Part shown: one piece after another, positions 47,941 to 58,773 of the stretch
Numbering within the stretch: position 1 is the first letter of the stretch
Layout of the letters: each line of letters opens with the position of its first letter
Source of the DNA: Sphingomonas sp. Root241
GTDB lineage: Bacteria > Pseudomonadota > Alphaproteobacteria > Sphingomonadales > Sphingomonadaceae
Assembly (NCBI RefSeq): GCF_001428865.1
Contig: NZ_LMIV01000002.1
Coordinates: 62,001-126,000, forward strand
DNA: 64,000 bases
Reading direction: 5' to 3'
Notes under the pieces: model-generated
Databases searched by the model: none
The model's input: only the letters and a program-made list of their open reading frames with translations
What the model was told of the DNA's origin: nothing
Program-made: the position numbers and the translations under genes

Positions 47941-48579
47941 GTGGCGCGCGCCGTGTCGACGATCCCGCGGAAATCCGCGTCGCAGAAGCGCTCGCAGGCG
48001 ACTGTCGATACGCTGCTCGACGCGACTGCTCGCGTTCTGGTGCGCGAGGGATATGACCGTGCCAGCACCAACCGCATCGCCGCGGTGGCGGGGGTCAGCA
48101 TCGGTTCGCTCTACCAATATTTCCCCGGCAAGGAGGCGCTGGTCACAGCGCTGGTGGCGCGGCACAATCGCGAGATGCTCGCGTTGCTGCGCGGCGCGAT
48201 GGCAGCGGTGGCGACGCTGAGCGTGGCCGAGGCGGTGCGGCTGCTGGTCGCGGCGATGATCGATGCGCATCGCGTCGATCCCGAGCTGCACCGGATCTTC
48301 GACGAGCAGGTGCCGCGGATGGGCCAGCTCGCCGGGATCGAGGCGATCGAGCAGGAGACGTTCGCGCTGGTCCGCGCATTCTTCGAAGCGCGCCACGACG
48401 AGATCACGGTCCGCGACCTCGATACCGCGACCTATATCTGCGTCACCTCGGTCGAGACGCTCACGCACGACTTCGTCATCCGCCGGCCGGAAGCGAGCGC
48501 AGCCGAGCAGGCCGCGATGGTCGAGGAAATCACGCGCCTTCTGGTCGGCTATCTCGAGCCCACCGCCCGCGCTGCCTGA
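47941..48579 (+). CDS. TetR/AcrR family transcriptional regulator
   Basis: A 212-residue TetR regulator. The helix-turn-helix lies at about 18-60: TVDTLLDATARVLVREGYDRASTNRIAAVAGVSIGSLYQYFPGKEALV. The C-terminal helices (about 65-205) form the ligand and dimer domain with DAHRVDPELHRIFDEQVPR, a pattern of AcrR-type members of the TetR_C_13 kind. It lies back to back with the DinB gene, the usual layout for a local repressor, and converges on etfA. Confidence 0.86.
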   Translation: MARAVSTIPRKSASQKRSQATVDTLLDATARVLVREGYDRASTNRIAAVAGVSIGSLYQYFPGKEALVTALVARHNREMLALLRGAMAAVATLSVAEAVRLLVAAMIDAHRVDPELHRIFDEQVPRMGQLAGIEAIEQETFALVRAFFEARHDEITVRDLDTATYICVTSVETLTHDFVIRRPEASAAEQAAMVEEITRLLVGYLEPTARAA

Positions 48580-48584
48580 ATGCA

Positions 48585-48614
48585 GGAAGGGCGACCGTCA
48601 CCGGCCGCCCTTCC
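48585..48614. terminator. Hairpin between the TetR gene and etfA
   Basis: GGAAGGGCG and CGCCCTTCC form a perfect 9-bp stem with a 12-base loop in the 56-base gap between two convergent genes. No T run follows on either strand, so its strength as a terminator is uncertain. Confidence 0.5.
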
Positions 48615-48635
48615 GATCTCCGCGAGGCGAATCGT

Positions 48636-49565
48636 TCAGAGCTTTTCGGTCAGCTCCGGGACGATCTTGAACAAGTCGCCGACCAGGCCGATGTCCGCGA
48701 CCTGGAAGATCGGGGCGTCCTCGTCCTTGTTGATCGCGATGATCGTCTTCGAGTCCTTCATGCCGGCGAGATGCTGGATCGCGCCGGAGATGCCGATCGC
48801 GATATAGACTTCGGGCGCGACGATCTTGCCGGTCTGGCCCACCTGATAGTCGTTCGGCACATAGCCGGCGTCGACCGCGGCGCGCGAGGCGCCGACCGCG
48901 GCGCCGAGCTTGTCGGCGAGCGGTTCGATGATCGCATGGAAGTTCTCGCTGTTCTGCAGCGCGCGGCCGCCCGAGACGATCACCTTGGCGGCGGTCAGCT
49001 CAGGACGCGTCGATTCGGCGATCTCGGCACCGGCGAAGGTCGACAAACCCTTGTCACCCGCACCCGACACCGCCTCGACCGTGCCGCTGCCGCCGCTGGT
49101 CGCCGCCTTGGCGAAGGCGGTGCCGCGCACGGTGATCACCAGCTTCTTGTCGCTGGTCTGGACGGTGGCGATCGCGTTGCCGGCATAGATCGGCCGGGTG
49201 AAGGTGTCCGGACCCTCGACCGAGAGGATATCGGAAATCTGCATCACATCGAGACCCGCGGCGACGCGCGGCGCGATGTTCTTGCCGGTGGTCGTCGCCG
49301 GGAACACCACGGCATCATGGCTGTCCATCAGGCCCACGATCAGCGGCGCGACATTCTCGGCGAGCGCATGCTCATAGGCCGCCTCGTCGGCGAGATGGAC
49401 CTTGCCCACGCCGGCGATCTTCGCGGCTTCGTCGGCCACCGCGGCGGCGCCCAAGCCGGCGACGAGGAGATGGACCTCCCCCAGCTGCGAGGCGGCGGTG
49501 ACGGCGGCGAGCGTCGCGTCCTTGACGTGCTTGTTGTCGTGTTCGACCCAGACCAGGGTTTTCAT
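48636..49565 (-). CDS. etfA: Electron transfer flavoprotein subunit alpha
   Basis: A 309-residue FAD-binding subunit that passes electrons from acyl-CoA and other dehydrogenases to ETF:ubiquinone oxidoreductase. The C-terminal FAD domain carries [98 protein letters not shown], an almost invariant stretch of the family. It follows etfB on the same strand, separated by an 84-base gap filled by repeat family C. Confidence 0.96.
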   Translation of the reverse strand: MKTLVWVEHDNKHVKDATLAAVTAASQLGEVHLLVAGLGAAAVADEAAKIAGVGKVHLADEAAYEHALAENVAPLIVGLMDSHDAVVFPATTTGKNIAPRVAAGLDVMQISDILSVEGPDTFTRPIYAGNAIATVQTSDKKLVITVRGTAFAKAATSGGSGTVEAVSGAGDKGLSTFAGAEIAESTRPELTAAKVIVSGGRALQNSENFHAIIEPLADKLGAAVGASRAAVDAGYVPNDYQVGQTGKIVAPEVYIAIGISGAIQHLAGMKDSKTIIAINKDEDAPIFQVADIGLVGDLFKIVPELTEKL

Positions 49566-49576
49566 AGCTTCTCTCT

Positions 49577-49644
49577 CCGTTCGCCCTGAGCTTGTCGAAG
49601 GGCGGTGAGACTCACTCGGGCTTCGACAAGCTCAGCCCGAACGG
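49577..49644. repeat. Palindromic repeat family C, copy 2, between etfB and etfA
   Basis: A 68-base element: CCGTTCGCCCTGAGCTTGTC + GAAGGGC on the left and GGGCTTCGACAAGCTCAGCC + CGAACGG on the right. The TGAGCTTGTCGA core matches the copy at 29109. It begins 12 bases before the etfA start and ends 4 bases after the etfB stop. Confidence 0.87.
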
Positions 49645-49648
49645 GTGG

Positions 49649-50401
49649 TTACTTTGCGACGCCGAGACCCTTGAGCTTCTCGACCAACTCGTCGACGCTG
49701 CCCACCTTGATGCCTGCCTGGCGCTTGCCGGGCTCGACGACCTTGAGCGTCTTCAATCGCGGCGAAACGTCCACGCCGTAATCGGCGACGGTCTTCTTCG
49801 CGACCGGCTTGGACTTGGCCTTCATGATGTTGGGCAAGGTGGCGTAGCGCGGCTCGTTGAGGCGGAGATCGGTGGTGACGATCGCCGGCAGCTTGAGATC
49901 GACCGTCTCGAGCCCGCCATCGACTTCGCGCGTCACCTTCACGCCGTTGCCGCCCAATTCGACCTTCGAGGCGAAAGTGCCCTGGCTCCAGCCGAGCAAA
50001 GCCGCGAGCATCTGGCCGGTCTGGTTCGAATCGTCGTCGATCGCCTGCTTGCCGAGGATGATCAGCCCCGGCTGCTCCTCTTCGGCGACCTTGGCGAGCA
50101 ATTTGGCGACGCCGAGCGGCTCGATCTCGTCTTCGGTGGCGATCAGGATCGCGCGGTCCGCGCCCATCGCGCGCGCAGTGAGCAATATGTCGGTCTCGGC
50201 CTTGGGCACGCCGATCGTGACGACGACGACTTCGGTGGCCGCGCCCTTCTCCTTCAGCCGGACCGCCTCTTCGATGGCGATCTCGTCGAAGGGGTTCATG
50301 CTCATCTTGACGTTGGCGAGGTCGACCCCCGTCCCGTCCGCCTTCACGCGAGGCTTCACGTTGTAGTCAAGCACCCGCTTGACCGGCACAAGGACCTTCA
50401 T
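49649..50401 (-). CDS. etfB: Electron transfer flavoprotein subunit beta
   Basis: A 250-residue AMP-binding subunit of the ETF heterodimer. The start [20 protein letters not shown], the [20 protein letters not shown] segment, and [23 protein letters not shown] are family signatures. It precedes etfA in the transcript. CAGGAG-type ribosome site: AGGAGA lies near the ATG on the minus strand. The product shuttles electrons in the cytoplasm from fatty and amino-acid oxidation. Confidence 0.96.
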   Translation of the reverse strand: MKVLVPVKRVLDYNVKPRVKADGTGVDLANVKMSMNPFDEIAIEEAVRLKEKGAATEVVVVTIGVPKAETDILLTARAMGADRAILIATEDEIEPLGVAKLLAKVAEEEQPGLIILGKQAIDDDSNQTGQMLAALLGWSQGTFASKVELGGNGVKVTREVDGGLETVDLKLPAIVTTDLRLNEPRYATLPNIMKAKSKPVAKKTVADYGVDVSPRLKTLKVVEPGKRQAGIKVGSVDELVEKLKGLGVAK

Positions 50402-50488
50402 CTGCTTCTCTCCTTTGGCTCACCCCAATTCCGGGGAGGAAAGGTCGAGCCTCGAATAAAACTCCACTGGCTTACGTTTACGCGAACG

Positions 50489-50947
50489 TCAACCTGCGCG
50501 CGACCGCGCGAATTCGGCTATCAGCGGTTCGAAAGATTCGGGCGGCGGAAACGTCTCGAAGCTGTGCGTAGCTCCGGTCTTGGCCCAGGGCAGAGCCTCG
50601 GACGTGAAGCTTTCGAGAAAAGGCGGGTCGGCCGGCGGCACGTCGAGCAGCGTGGTGCGCACATTGACGAAGGCATCGAAGCCTTCGGGCCGGGTGAACA
50701 TCCAGCTCATGCAATGGCCGCAGAAATAATGCCGCGTCGCGCCGTGGAGCCCGCCGATCACCGGTTCGCCGGCGATGACTTCGAACTGTTCCGCGGGCCA
50801 GGCGCCGCTCACCGAATAGGCACTGGCACTCATCCGCTGGCAGCCGCGGCAATGGCAGGCGCCGGTGAAGATCGGCGTACCGGACAGGCGGAAGCGGACG
50901 CGCCCGCAGCGACATCCGCCTTCCACCATGCCGGGCGCGTCGGTCAT
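50489..50947 (-). CDS. GFA (glutathione-dependent formaldehyde-activating) family protein
   Basis: A 152-residue zinc-binding protein of the GFA/Mss4-like fold. Its cysteines follow the family order: [10 protein letters not shown] (C12, C14), [17 protein letters not shown] (C31, C33, C36) and [10 protein letters not shown] (C76, C79). Despite the family name most members are of unknown function. The ATG overlaps the sucC stop by ATGA, so it is co-translated with succinyl-CoA synthetase beta, an odd partner; sucD is not in this window. Confidence 0.85.
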   Translation of the reverse strand: MTDAPGMVEGGCRCGRVRFRLSGTPIFTGACHCRGCQRMSASAYSVSGAWPAEQFEVIAGEPVIGGLHGATRHYFCGHCMSWMFTRPEGFDAFVNVRTTLLDVPPADPPFLESFTSEALPWAKTGATHSFETFPPPESFEPLIAEFARSRAG

Positions 50948-52143
50948 GCCGCCTGCTGGACCTCCGCGACGATCTTCTTCGCGGCGTCGCCAAGGTCGTT
51001 GGCGGCGACGATCGGCAAGCCCGAATTGGCGAGGATGTCCTTGCCCTGCTGGACGTTGGTGCCCTCGAGGCGGACGACCAGGGGAACCGAGAGGTTCACT
51101 TCCTTCGCCGCGGCGACGATGCCCTCGGCGATGATGTCGCAGCGCATGATTCCGCCGAAGATGTTGACGAGGATGCCCTTCACCGCCGGATCGCTCAGGA
51201 TGATCTTGAACGCCGCGGTGACCTTCTCCTTGTTGGCGCCGCCGCCGACGTCGAGGAAGTTGGCCGGGAACATGCCGTTCAGCTTGATGATGTCCATCGT
51301 CGCCATGGCGAGGCCGGCGCCGTTGACCATGCAGCCGATATCGCCGTCGAGCTTGATGTAGGCGAGGTCGTATTTCGACGCCTCGAGCTCCATCGGATCC
51401 TCTTCGGTCTCGTCGCGCAGCTCGGCGAGGTCCTTGTGGCGGAACATCGCATTGCCGTCGAAAGCGACCTTGGCGTCGAGCACGAGAAGCTTGCCGTCGT
51501 CGGTGACGGCGAGCGGATTGATCTCGATCTGCTCGGCATCGGTGCCGAGAAAGGCGTCGTAAAGCTTCGAGGCGGTCGACGCGGCCTGCTTGGCGAGATC
51601 GCCGGTCAGCCCGAGCGCGGCGGCGACGGCGCGGCCGTGATGCGGCATGAAGCCGGTCGCCGGGTCGATGTCGATGCTGTGGATCTTCTCGGGCGTGTCG
51701 TGCGCGACGGTCTCGATGTCCATGCCGCCCTCGGTCGAGGCGACCATCGAGATGCGGCCGGTGGCGCGATTGACCAGAAGCGCGAGGTAGAATTCCTTGG
51801 CGATGTCGACGCCGTCGGTGACGTAGAGGCGATTGACCTGCTTGCCGTGCTCGCCGGTCTGGATCGTCACCAGCGTGTTGCCGAGCATGTCGGTCGCCGC
51901 GGCGCGGACCTCGTCCTCGGTCTTGGCCAAGCGGACGCCGCCCTTGGCATCGGGGCCCAGTTCCTTGAACTTGCCCTTGCCGCGGCCGCCGGCATGGATC
52001 TGCGCCTTGACGACATAGAGCGGCCCGGGAAGCTTCTTCGAGGCCTCGACGGCCTCCTCGACGCTGAGCGCGGCAAAGCCGGCGGGGACGGGCACGCCGA
52101 ACTTGGCGAGCAATTCCTTGGCCTGATATTCGTGGATGTTCAT
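50944..52143 (-). CDS. sucC: Succinyl-CoA synthetase subunit beta (ADP-forming)
   Basis: A 399-residue TCA-cycle subunit. The ATP-grasp half begins [23 protein letters not shown], with [18 protein letters not shown] at 45-62, [20 protein letters not shown] around 204, and the CoA-ligase half with [16 protein letters not shown] and [20 protein letters not shown]. In most alphaproteobacteria sucD follows; here a GFA-family gene takes that place, with a 4-base overlap. About 165 bases of gap upstream hold repeat family D. Confidence 0.96.
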   Translation of the reverse strand: MNIHEYQAKELLAKFGVPVPAGFAALSVEEAVEASKKLPGPLYVVKAQIHAGGRGKGKFKELGPDAKGGVRLAKTEDEVRAAATDMLGNTLVTIQTGEHGKQVNRLYVTDGVDIAKEFYLALLVNRATGRISMVASTEGGMDIETVAHDTPEKIHSIDIDPATGFMPHHGRAVAAALGLTGDLAKQAASTASKLYDAFLGTDAEQIEINPLAVTDDGKLLVLDAKVAFDGNAMFRHKDLAELRDETEEDPMELEASKYDLAYIKLDGDIGCMVNGAGLAMATMDIIKLNGMFPANFLDVGGGANKEKVTAAFKIILSDPAVKGILVNIFGGIMRCDIIAEGIVAAAKEVNLSVPLVVRLEGTNVQQGKDILANSGLPIVAANDLGDAAKKIVAEVQQAA

Positions 52144-52277
52144 GGGCGCGCCCTCGTGTTGCCGGCGAAGTTTGCGAGCGCCTTAAGCACGGCGCTGCGA
52201 TGAATCCAAATCTTTTCCGCTCAAATGCGATTGCGAGGTAATCGCAATAATACCCGTGCGGTGGGTACGACCCACTT

Positions 52278-52302
52278 GATCCTCCCCGTGCCGGGGAGGA
52301 TC
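52278..52302. repeat. Palindrome of family D, copy 2
   Basis: GATCCTCCCCG TGC CGGGGAGGATC is a perfect 11-bp stem with a 3-base loop, sharing its arm with the 41217 palindrome. A second small palindrome, GTGGGT ACG ACCCAC (52261-52275), lies beside it. Together they fill the gap between the sucC promoter and the end of the lipoprotein gene and may terminate the latter on the minus strand. Confidence 0.75.
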
Positions 52303-52310
52303 TAATGCGA

Positions 52311-52616
52311 CTAGCCCAGCCCCGTCGCGCAAAGCGCAGCCGAGCTGGAGGTGACCCCGAGAATCTCGGCATCACCGAGCGCGCGGACGCGGTGGAGGAA
52401 CTGGTCGATCGACTCGGATCCGCGCGCCTTGGGCAGATCGGCGATTCGCATCAGCTGCTTGAGCGAGAGGCGATCGGCCATGCGCTCGGCCATGCACGCC
52501 GACAGCGGCTCGGGCAGTCCTGCATTGGTCAGACCGGTCCGCAGCCGCGCCTCGGGAACCGCGCATCCGGCCAGCGAGACCAATGCCGCACCCGCAACCA
52601 GCAACCTCGCAACCAT
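52311..52616 (-). CDS. Small putative lipoprotein
   Basis: A 101-residue protein with the leader MVARLLVAGAALVSLAGC, a lipobox LAGC with the lipidated C18. The mature part has two cysteines (about 41 and 96) and a helix SLKQLMRIADLPKARGSESIDQFLHRVRALGD. The family is not known to me. It is divergent from crtZ with a 25-base gap between the starts, so the two may share control elements. Confidence 0.72.
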   Translation of the reverse strand: MVARLLVAGAALVSLAGCAVPEARLRTGLTNAGLPEPLSACMAERMADRLSLKQLMRIADLPKARGSESIDQFLHRVRALGDAEILGVTSSSAALCATGLG

Positions 52617-52641
52617 CGTCTCGCCTCGCTATATCGCCGAT

Positions 52642-53142
52642 ATGCATCCCGCTTTGGGCATCCTGCTGTTTTTGGCAACGATCCTGGCGATGGAAGGCTT
52701 CGCCTATGTCGCCCATCGATGGGTGATGCACGGGCCTGGCTGGTTCCTGCACGCGAGTCATCATCGCCCGCGTACCGGCGCGTTCGAGCGCAACGACCTC
52801 TATGCCGTGCTCTTCGCCATTCCCTCGATCGTGCTGCTGCTGGGTGGGGTCCAGCTCGGCTGGTGGCCGGGGTCGACGTGGATCGGTGCGGGGATCGCCG
52901 CTTATGGCGCGATCTATTTCGGTTTCCACGACATCATCGTCCATCGCCGGCTGCCGCATCGTTATGTGCCCCGCTCGCGCTACATGAAGCGGATCGTCCA
53001 GGCGCACCGGCTGCATCATGCGGTGGCGAGCAAGCACGGCGCGGTGAGCTTCGGATTCCTCTGGGCGCCGCGCGCCGACATCCTCAAACGCCGGCTCAAG
53101 GCGCGCGGCGACTTGATCAGGGTTAATATGGACCCGGATTGA
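52642..53142 (+). CDS. crtZ: Beta-carotene hydroxylase
   Basis: A 166-residue membrane-bound di-iron hydroxylase that adds hydroxyls to beta-carotene rings to give zeaxanthin, a pigment step in yellow sphingomonads. All four histidine clusters are present: [27 protein letters not shown] and [12 protein letters not shown]. The gene opens with a membrane segment and has two or three more. Its stop overlaps a possible start of msrB (TTG), so the two may be co-transcribed. Other carotenoid genes are not in this window. Confidence 0.95.
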   Translation: MHPALGILLFLATILAMEGFAYVAHRWVMHGPGWFLHASHHRPRTGAFERNDLYAVLFAIPSIVLLLGGVQLGWWPGSTWIGAGIAAYGAIYFGFHDIIVHRRLPHRYVPRSRYMKRIVQAHRLHHAVASKHGAVSFGFLWAPRADILKRRLKARGDLIRVNMDPD

Positions 53143-53174
53143 CGCGCGCCGCCCCCGAGCACACATCAGAGTCC

Positions 53175-53606
53175 ATGGAACAGCTCAATCTGTCCGAGTC
53201 CGAGTGGCGCAAGCGGCTCACTCCCGAACAATTCCATGTGCTGCGCGAAGCCGGCACCGAACGCGCCTTTTCTGGGCGCTACAACGACAACAAGGCCGAT
53301 GGCATCTACGCTTGCGCCGCGTGCAAGCTCGATCTGTTCGACAGCATCGACAAATATGATTCGGGATCGGGCTGGCCGAGTTTCACGCAGCCGATCGCGC
53401 CCGATCATGTCGTCGAGCATGCCGATGTCAGCCATGGCATGCGCCGCGTCGAGGTGCGTTGCGCGCGCTGCGACGGCCATCTCGGCCATGTCTTCCCCGA
53501 TGGGCCACCGCCCACGGGACAGCGTTACTGCATGAATTCGGTTAGCCTCGATTTTCGTTCACGCGGCGGCAACCCGAATGGGGTTAGCGAACCTTCCGGC
53601 TCCTGA
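53175..53606 (+). CDS. msrB: Peptide-methionine (R)-S-oxide reductase
   Basis: A 143-residue MsrB that reduces the R-epimer of methionine sulfoxide. It has the structural zinc cysteines CAAC (about 47-50) and CARC (about 96-99), [23 protein letters not shown], and the catalytic cysteine in [13 protein letters not shown] (about 118). No signal peptide is seen, so this enzyme is cytoplasmic while the MsrA of this window is exported. ATG 53175 is preferred to TTG 53139, which overlaps crtZ. Confidence 0.93.
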   Translation: MEQLNLSESEWRKRLTPEQFHVLREAGTERAFSGRYNDNKADGIYACAACKLDLFDSIDKYDSGSGWPSFTQPIAPDHVVEHADVSHGMRRVEVRCARCDGHLGHVFPDGPPPTGQRYCMNSVSLDFRSRGGNPNGVSEPSGS

Positions 53607-53646
53607 TTCTTGTGAGCCGCGGCTTTAGGGCTTAACCACCGCTTCG

Positions 53647-55782
<2,136 letters not shown>

Positions 55783-55792
55783 GCCCAAAGAT

Positions 55793-55820
55793 TCCTCCCT
55801 CGCGAAACGGGGGAGGATTT
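55793..55820 (+). terminator. Hairpin downstream of the PBP1A gene
   Basis: TCCTCCC and GGGAGGA form a 7-bp stem with an 11-base loop, followed by TTTGCTT. It is 10 bases after the PBP1A stop and 15-40 bases before the end of the convergent hydrolase gene. Confidence 0.5.
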
Positions 55821-55834
55821 GCTTATCAGCCTGT

Positions 55835-56518
55835 TTAAGCTGGTAGCCCCTGGCGCCCCACCCAGTGCAAGGACGAGCCGTTGCGGCGGAGCCATTCGCG
55901 GGCAGGGCCGGGATCGGCTTCGTAGAGTTCGGCGACCAGCCGGTGGAAGACCGGCGAATGGTTCATGTGGATGCGATGCGCGACTTCGTGCGCGACGGTC
56001 GCGCGGCGGACGAAATGGGGGGCGAGGATCAGCCGCCAGCTGTAACGGATCGCTCCCGACGAGGCGCAGCTACCCCAGCGGCCGCGCGGATCGCCGACCG
56101 ATACGCGCGTCACGATAACGCCCGCTCGCGCGGCATATTCGGCGGTCTCGGCGCTGAGCACGCGCAACGCTTCGGCGCGCAGCCAGCGCTCGACGCGGCG
56201 TTCGAGCCCCTCGCGCGGACCGCCGCAGATCAGCGTATCGCCCTCCAGCTTCGGGATGCGCGACGCCGAAGGTGCGGAGACGATCTCGATCTCGCGGCCG
56301 GCGAACGGGAAATATGCGCCCGGTGCCAGCGGCCGCATCTCGGGAAGCCGCGCCTGCTGCGCCGCGATCCAGCCGCTCTGCGCCTCGGCCCAGGCGAGCC
56401 CCTTCTTGAGCGAAGCGCGCGGCGGCAAAGTCAGCCGGATCCGCCCATCGCGCGGATCGACCGCGAGCCGCATGCAGCGCGCCCGCGCATGGCGGACGAC
56501 TTCGATCCCGCCGCTCAA
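55835..56518 (-). CDS. YgjP-like (M48-related) metal-dependent hydrolase
   Basis: A 227-residue protein of the YgjP/DUF45 family of zinc metallopeptidase-like proteins. The HExxH site reads VAHEVAHRIHMNHSPVFH (H183, E184, H187 approximately), with the following H of the NHSP motif a third ligand, and GRWGSCASSGAIRYSWRLILAP before it is the strongest family signature. The start is a TTG overlapping the upstream gene's TGA (TTGA), which gives the LSGGIEVVRHARARCMRLAV start usual for the family; the first ATG would cut this off. Its substrate is unknown. Confidence 0.86.
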   Translation of the reverse strand: MSGGIEVVRHARARCMRLAVDPRDGRIRLTLPPRASLKKGLAWAEAQSGWIAAQQARLPEMRPLAPGAYFPFAGREIEIVSAPSASRIPKLEGDTLICGGPREGLERRVERWLRAEALRVLSAETAEYAARAGVIVTRVSVGDPRGRWGSCASSGAIRYSWRLILAPHFVRRATVAHEVAHRIHMNHSPVFHRLVAELYEADPGPAREWLRRNGSSLHWVGRQGLPA

Positions 56519-56949
56519 AGCTCGCGGTCCACCAGATGGTGCTCGAAGTCTCCGGCATCGTCCTCGGAGATCGTCCAGCCGCGCGTCGATTGGCCGGCCG
56601 CATGCACTGCCTCGGGATCGCCGCACACCAGATAATGCCATTCGGGCAATTGCTCGCCCGCCGCGCGCAGCCGATAGGCACAGGTCGAGGGCAGCCACTC
56701 GATGCCGGCGACGTTGTTCGCGTTGAGCCGCACGCATTCGCTGACATAGGCATGGCGGTGGCGATAATCGCTGCACCGTCCCATCCGCCGATCGAGCAGC
56801 CGGCAGGCGACATTGGTCGCGTGCAGCTCGCCGGTCTCCTCGTCCTCGAGCTTGTGCACGCAGCATTTGCCGCAACCGTCGCACAGGGCTTCCCACTGGG
56901 CGCGATCGAGCTTCGCGAGCGGCACATCCTCCCAGAAGCGCGCGCTCAT
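56515..56949 (-). CDS. YcgN/YkgJ family cysteine-cluster protein
   Basis: A 144-residue protein of the YcgN (UPF0260) group. Eight conserved cysteines are visible, including LCDGCGKCCVHKLEDEETGE near 23-42, VACRLL, GRCSDY, ECVRLN, STCAYR and LVCGDP, a pattern suggesting a bound metal or Fe-S cluster. The function is unknown. It overlaps the SCO-type gene upstream by ATGA and the YgjP-like gene downstream by 4 bases, forming a chain of three coupled genes. Confidence 0.88.
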   Translation of the reverse strand: MSARFWEDVPLAKLDRAQWEALCDGCGKCCVHKLEDEETGELHATNVACRLLDRRMGRCSDYRHRHAYVSECVRLNANNVAGIEWLPSTCAYRLRAAGEQLPEWHYLVCGDPEAVHAAGQSTRGWTISEDDAGDFEHHLVDREL

Positions 56950-57548
56950 CGGACCCAGTGCTTCACTTGCCCGGCGATCGCCTGCCCGTCCTTGTCGATC
57001 GGCAGCGACGTGATCGGCTCGCCATTCGGCCCCATCAGGAAGGCGACGGCGAGGTGATCGACCATATAGCCGCCGCCGGGTCCGGGCGGCTGTTTCTTGA
57101 AGTAGACGGCATAGCTCTTGGCGACTGCGGCGATCGCCTGCGGGCTGCCGGTGAGGCCGACGATACTCGGGTGGAAGTTCGCCACGAACTGCTTGATCGC
57201 AGCCGGCGTGTCGCGCTCGGGATCGACGGTGATGAAGATCGGCACGACCTTGGCAGCGACCCGCGGGGCTTCCTTGTCGAGGATCTTCATTGCCTGGCCG
57301 ATCTTGGCCATGTCGGTGGGGCAGACATCGGGGCAATAGGTGTAGCCGAAATAGACGATGCGGTACCGGCCGGCGAAATCACTGTCGCGCACGGTCCTGC
57401 CATTCTGGTCGATGAGCGTGAACGGCCCGCCGATCCGCGCGCCGGCGAGCGGCGGCTCCTCGGGCTTGGCGGTACCGCAGCCGGCGAGCGGGATCGCGCA
57501 GAGCAAAGCGAGGGCTGGAAACATCCTGTACATGGCGCCGTCAGCCAT
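56946..57548 (-). CDS. SCO1/SenC family copper chaperone-like lipoprotein
   Basis: A 200-residue thioredoxin-fold protein. The leader MADGAMYRMFPALALLCAIPLAGC ends with a lipobox cysteine at 24, so it should be anchored in the periplasm. The copper motif is CPDVCP (C72, C76) in YFGYTYCPDVCPTDM, and the third ligand H164 is in YMVDHLAVAFLM. Members deliver copper to cytochrome oxidase CuA or act in thiol redox. Nothing else of the oxidase assembly is near. The start could also be the ATG at 57533. Confidence 0.9.
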   Translation of the reverse strand: MADGAMYRMFPALALLCAIPLAGCGTAKPEEPPLAGARIGGPFTLIDQNGRTVRDSDFAGRYRIVYFGYTYCPDVCPTDMAKIGQAMKILDKEAPRVAAKVVPIFITVDPERDTPAAIKQFVANFHPSIVGLTGSPQAIAAVAKSYAVYFKKQPPGPGGGYMVDHLAVAFLMGPNGEPITSLPIDKDGQAIAGQVKHWVR

Positions 57549-57604
57549 GATCTGTTAGTCGAGCGCTTGCAAGAACGGGGTTCAGTGAGGGGTTCAGCCG
57601 CATC

Positions 57605-58216
57605 ATGGGTTTTCGTGTGTTCCGCGTAGCCGCCGTCGCCGCATTGGCGCTCATTGCGGTCCCTGCCGTCGCGCAGCAGTTTTCGGACGGCTATGAATTC
57701 CTCAAGGCCATCCGGGATGCGGATGGGCCCAAGGTCAACAAGTTCCTGCTCGATCGCTCGCTGCGCATCGTCAACACCAAGGAGCGCGGCAGCGGCGAGG
57801 GTGCGCTGCACATCGTCGCCCGGCGCTCGGACGCGCTCTATCTGCGCGCATTGCTCCAGGCCGACGACATCAACCCGAACCTGCAGGATGCCCGCGGCAA
57901 TACCGCGCTGATCGTTGCGATCGAGCAGAACTGGAGCGAGGGTGTCGGCATCCTGATCAAGTATCGCGCGAACGTGAACCTTGCCAATGCCGGGGGCGAA
58001 ACGCCGCTGATCCGCGCGGTGCAGATGCACAATATCGATATCGTCCGCCAGTTGCTCGACGCAAAGGCCAATCCCGACCGCGCCGATTACGGCAGCGGCA
58101 AATCGGCGCGCGACTATGCCCGCGAGAACACGCGCTATCCGGCGATCGCCAAATTGCTGGCCGATGCTCCCAAAGCGGGCGCGAAGACCGGCGCGACCGG
58201 CCCCGGCGCGAACTGA
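57605..58216 (+). CDS. Exported ankyrin-repeat protein
   Basis: A 203-residue protein with a signal peptide (residues 1-23, MGFRVFRVAAVAALALIAVPAVAQ, ending AQQ). Ankyrin repeats follow, from about 60: GEGALHIVARRSDALYLRALLQADDINPNLQDARGNTALIVAIEQNWSEGVGILIKYRANVNLANAGGETPLIRAVQMHNIDIVRQLLDAKANPDRADYGSGKSA. About four repeats are present. It binds a partner protein in the periplasm, which is unknown. It is a lone gene between convergent neighbours. Confidence 0.85.
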   Translation: MGFRVFRVAAVAALALIAVPAVAQQFSDGYEFLKAIRDADGPKVNKFLLDRSLRIVNTKERGSGEGALHIVARRSDALYLRALLQADDINPNLQDARGNTALIVAIEQNWSEGVGILIKYRANVNLANAGGETPLIRAVQMHNIDIVRQLLDAKANPDRADYGSGKSARDYARENTRYPAIAKLLADAPKAGAKTGATGPGAN

Positions 58217-58229
58217 CGCTCGTCTTCTC

Positions 58230-58712
58230 TCAGAAGACCTGCTCGGCCTCCGGGTCGAGCAGATGCGTCACGCGCCGTGCCGCACGCCGGGCGAAGGCGA
58301 GGGTACATTTCTTGCGCGTGGCGGCGGCGAGCGGCACCGTCGCCGCCTCGCGCACCACTGCCGCGTCGTAGCGATCGGCGACGATCAGCCCGGCGCGCGC
58401 CGGCAGGAACCCTTCTTGCTCGAACGGCCGCAGATCGAATCCCGCCGGCACCGCCCAGAAGAAGCGGTCGCAATGCGCGAGATAGTCGGTCCATTTGCCG
58501 TCGCCGAGCAGATCGGCACGCGACACCTTGATCTCGACGATCAGGATGTTGCCGCGCGAATCGAGCGCCATCAGATCGGCGCGGCGGCCGCCGTCGAGCG
58601 GGACTTCGGCGATCGCGACGCAATCGTGGCGCAGCAGCATCCGCGTGACGCCGCGGGCGACTTCGCTCGCCACCAGGGGAGCATCGGATGGCAAAACAGC
58701 CGGGGAGGTCAT
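58230..58712 (-). CDS. MmcB family DNA repair protein
   Basis: A 160-residue protein of the MmcB (DUF1052) family, whose Caulobacter member is involved in DNA-damage repair. The nuclease-like fold shows RGVTRMLLRHDCVAIAEVPLDGGRRADLMALDSRGNILIVEIKVSRADLLGDGKWTDYLAHCDRFFWAVP, with the D...ExK pattern of PD-(D/E)xK nucleases (RRADLMAL, VEIK). The ATG at 58712 fits the family's short N-terminal extension but lies in the loop of the terminator hairpin of the upstream gene (58693-58723); a GTG at 58673 is the alternative. Confidence 0.87.
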   Translation of the reverse strand: MTSPAVLPSDAPLVASEVARGVTRMLLRHDCVAIAEVPLDGGRRADLMALDSRGNILIVEIKVSRADLLGDGKWTDYLAHCDRFFWAVPAGFDLRPFEQEGFLPARAGLIVADRYDAAVVREAATVPLAAATRKKCTLAFARRAARRVTHLLDPEAEQVF

Positions 58713-58723
58713 CCCCGGCTGTT
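58693..58723 (-). terminator. Intrinsic terminator overlapping the mmcB start
   Basis: AACAGCCGGGG and CCCCGGCTGTT are perfect 11-bp arms with a 7-base loop containing the mmcB ATG on the minus strand; TTTT follows. It lies 51 bases after the stop codon of the cell-wall hydrolase gene, whose message it should end. Confidence 0.7.
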
Positions 58724-58773
58724 AGAACATTCCACGAACGCGGGAAAGTCCCGCGCCGGAATAAGCGCCAAAA

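Noticed and set aside
49592..51361. A 589-residue plus-strand reading frame opposite etfB and sucC
   Set aside because: Crosses etfB, the GFA gene and part of sucC on the other strand, has no recognisable domain, and begins in a repeat.
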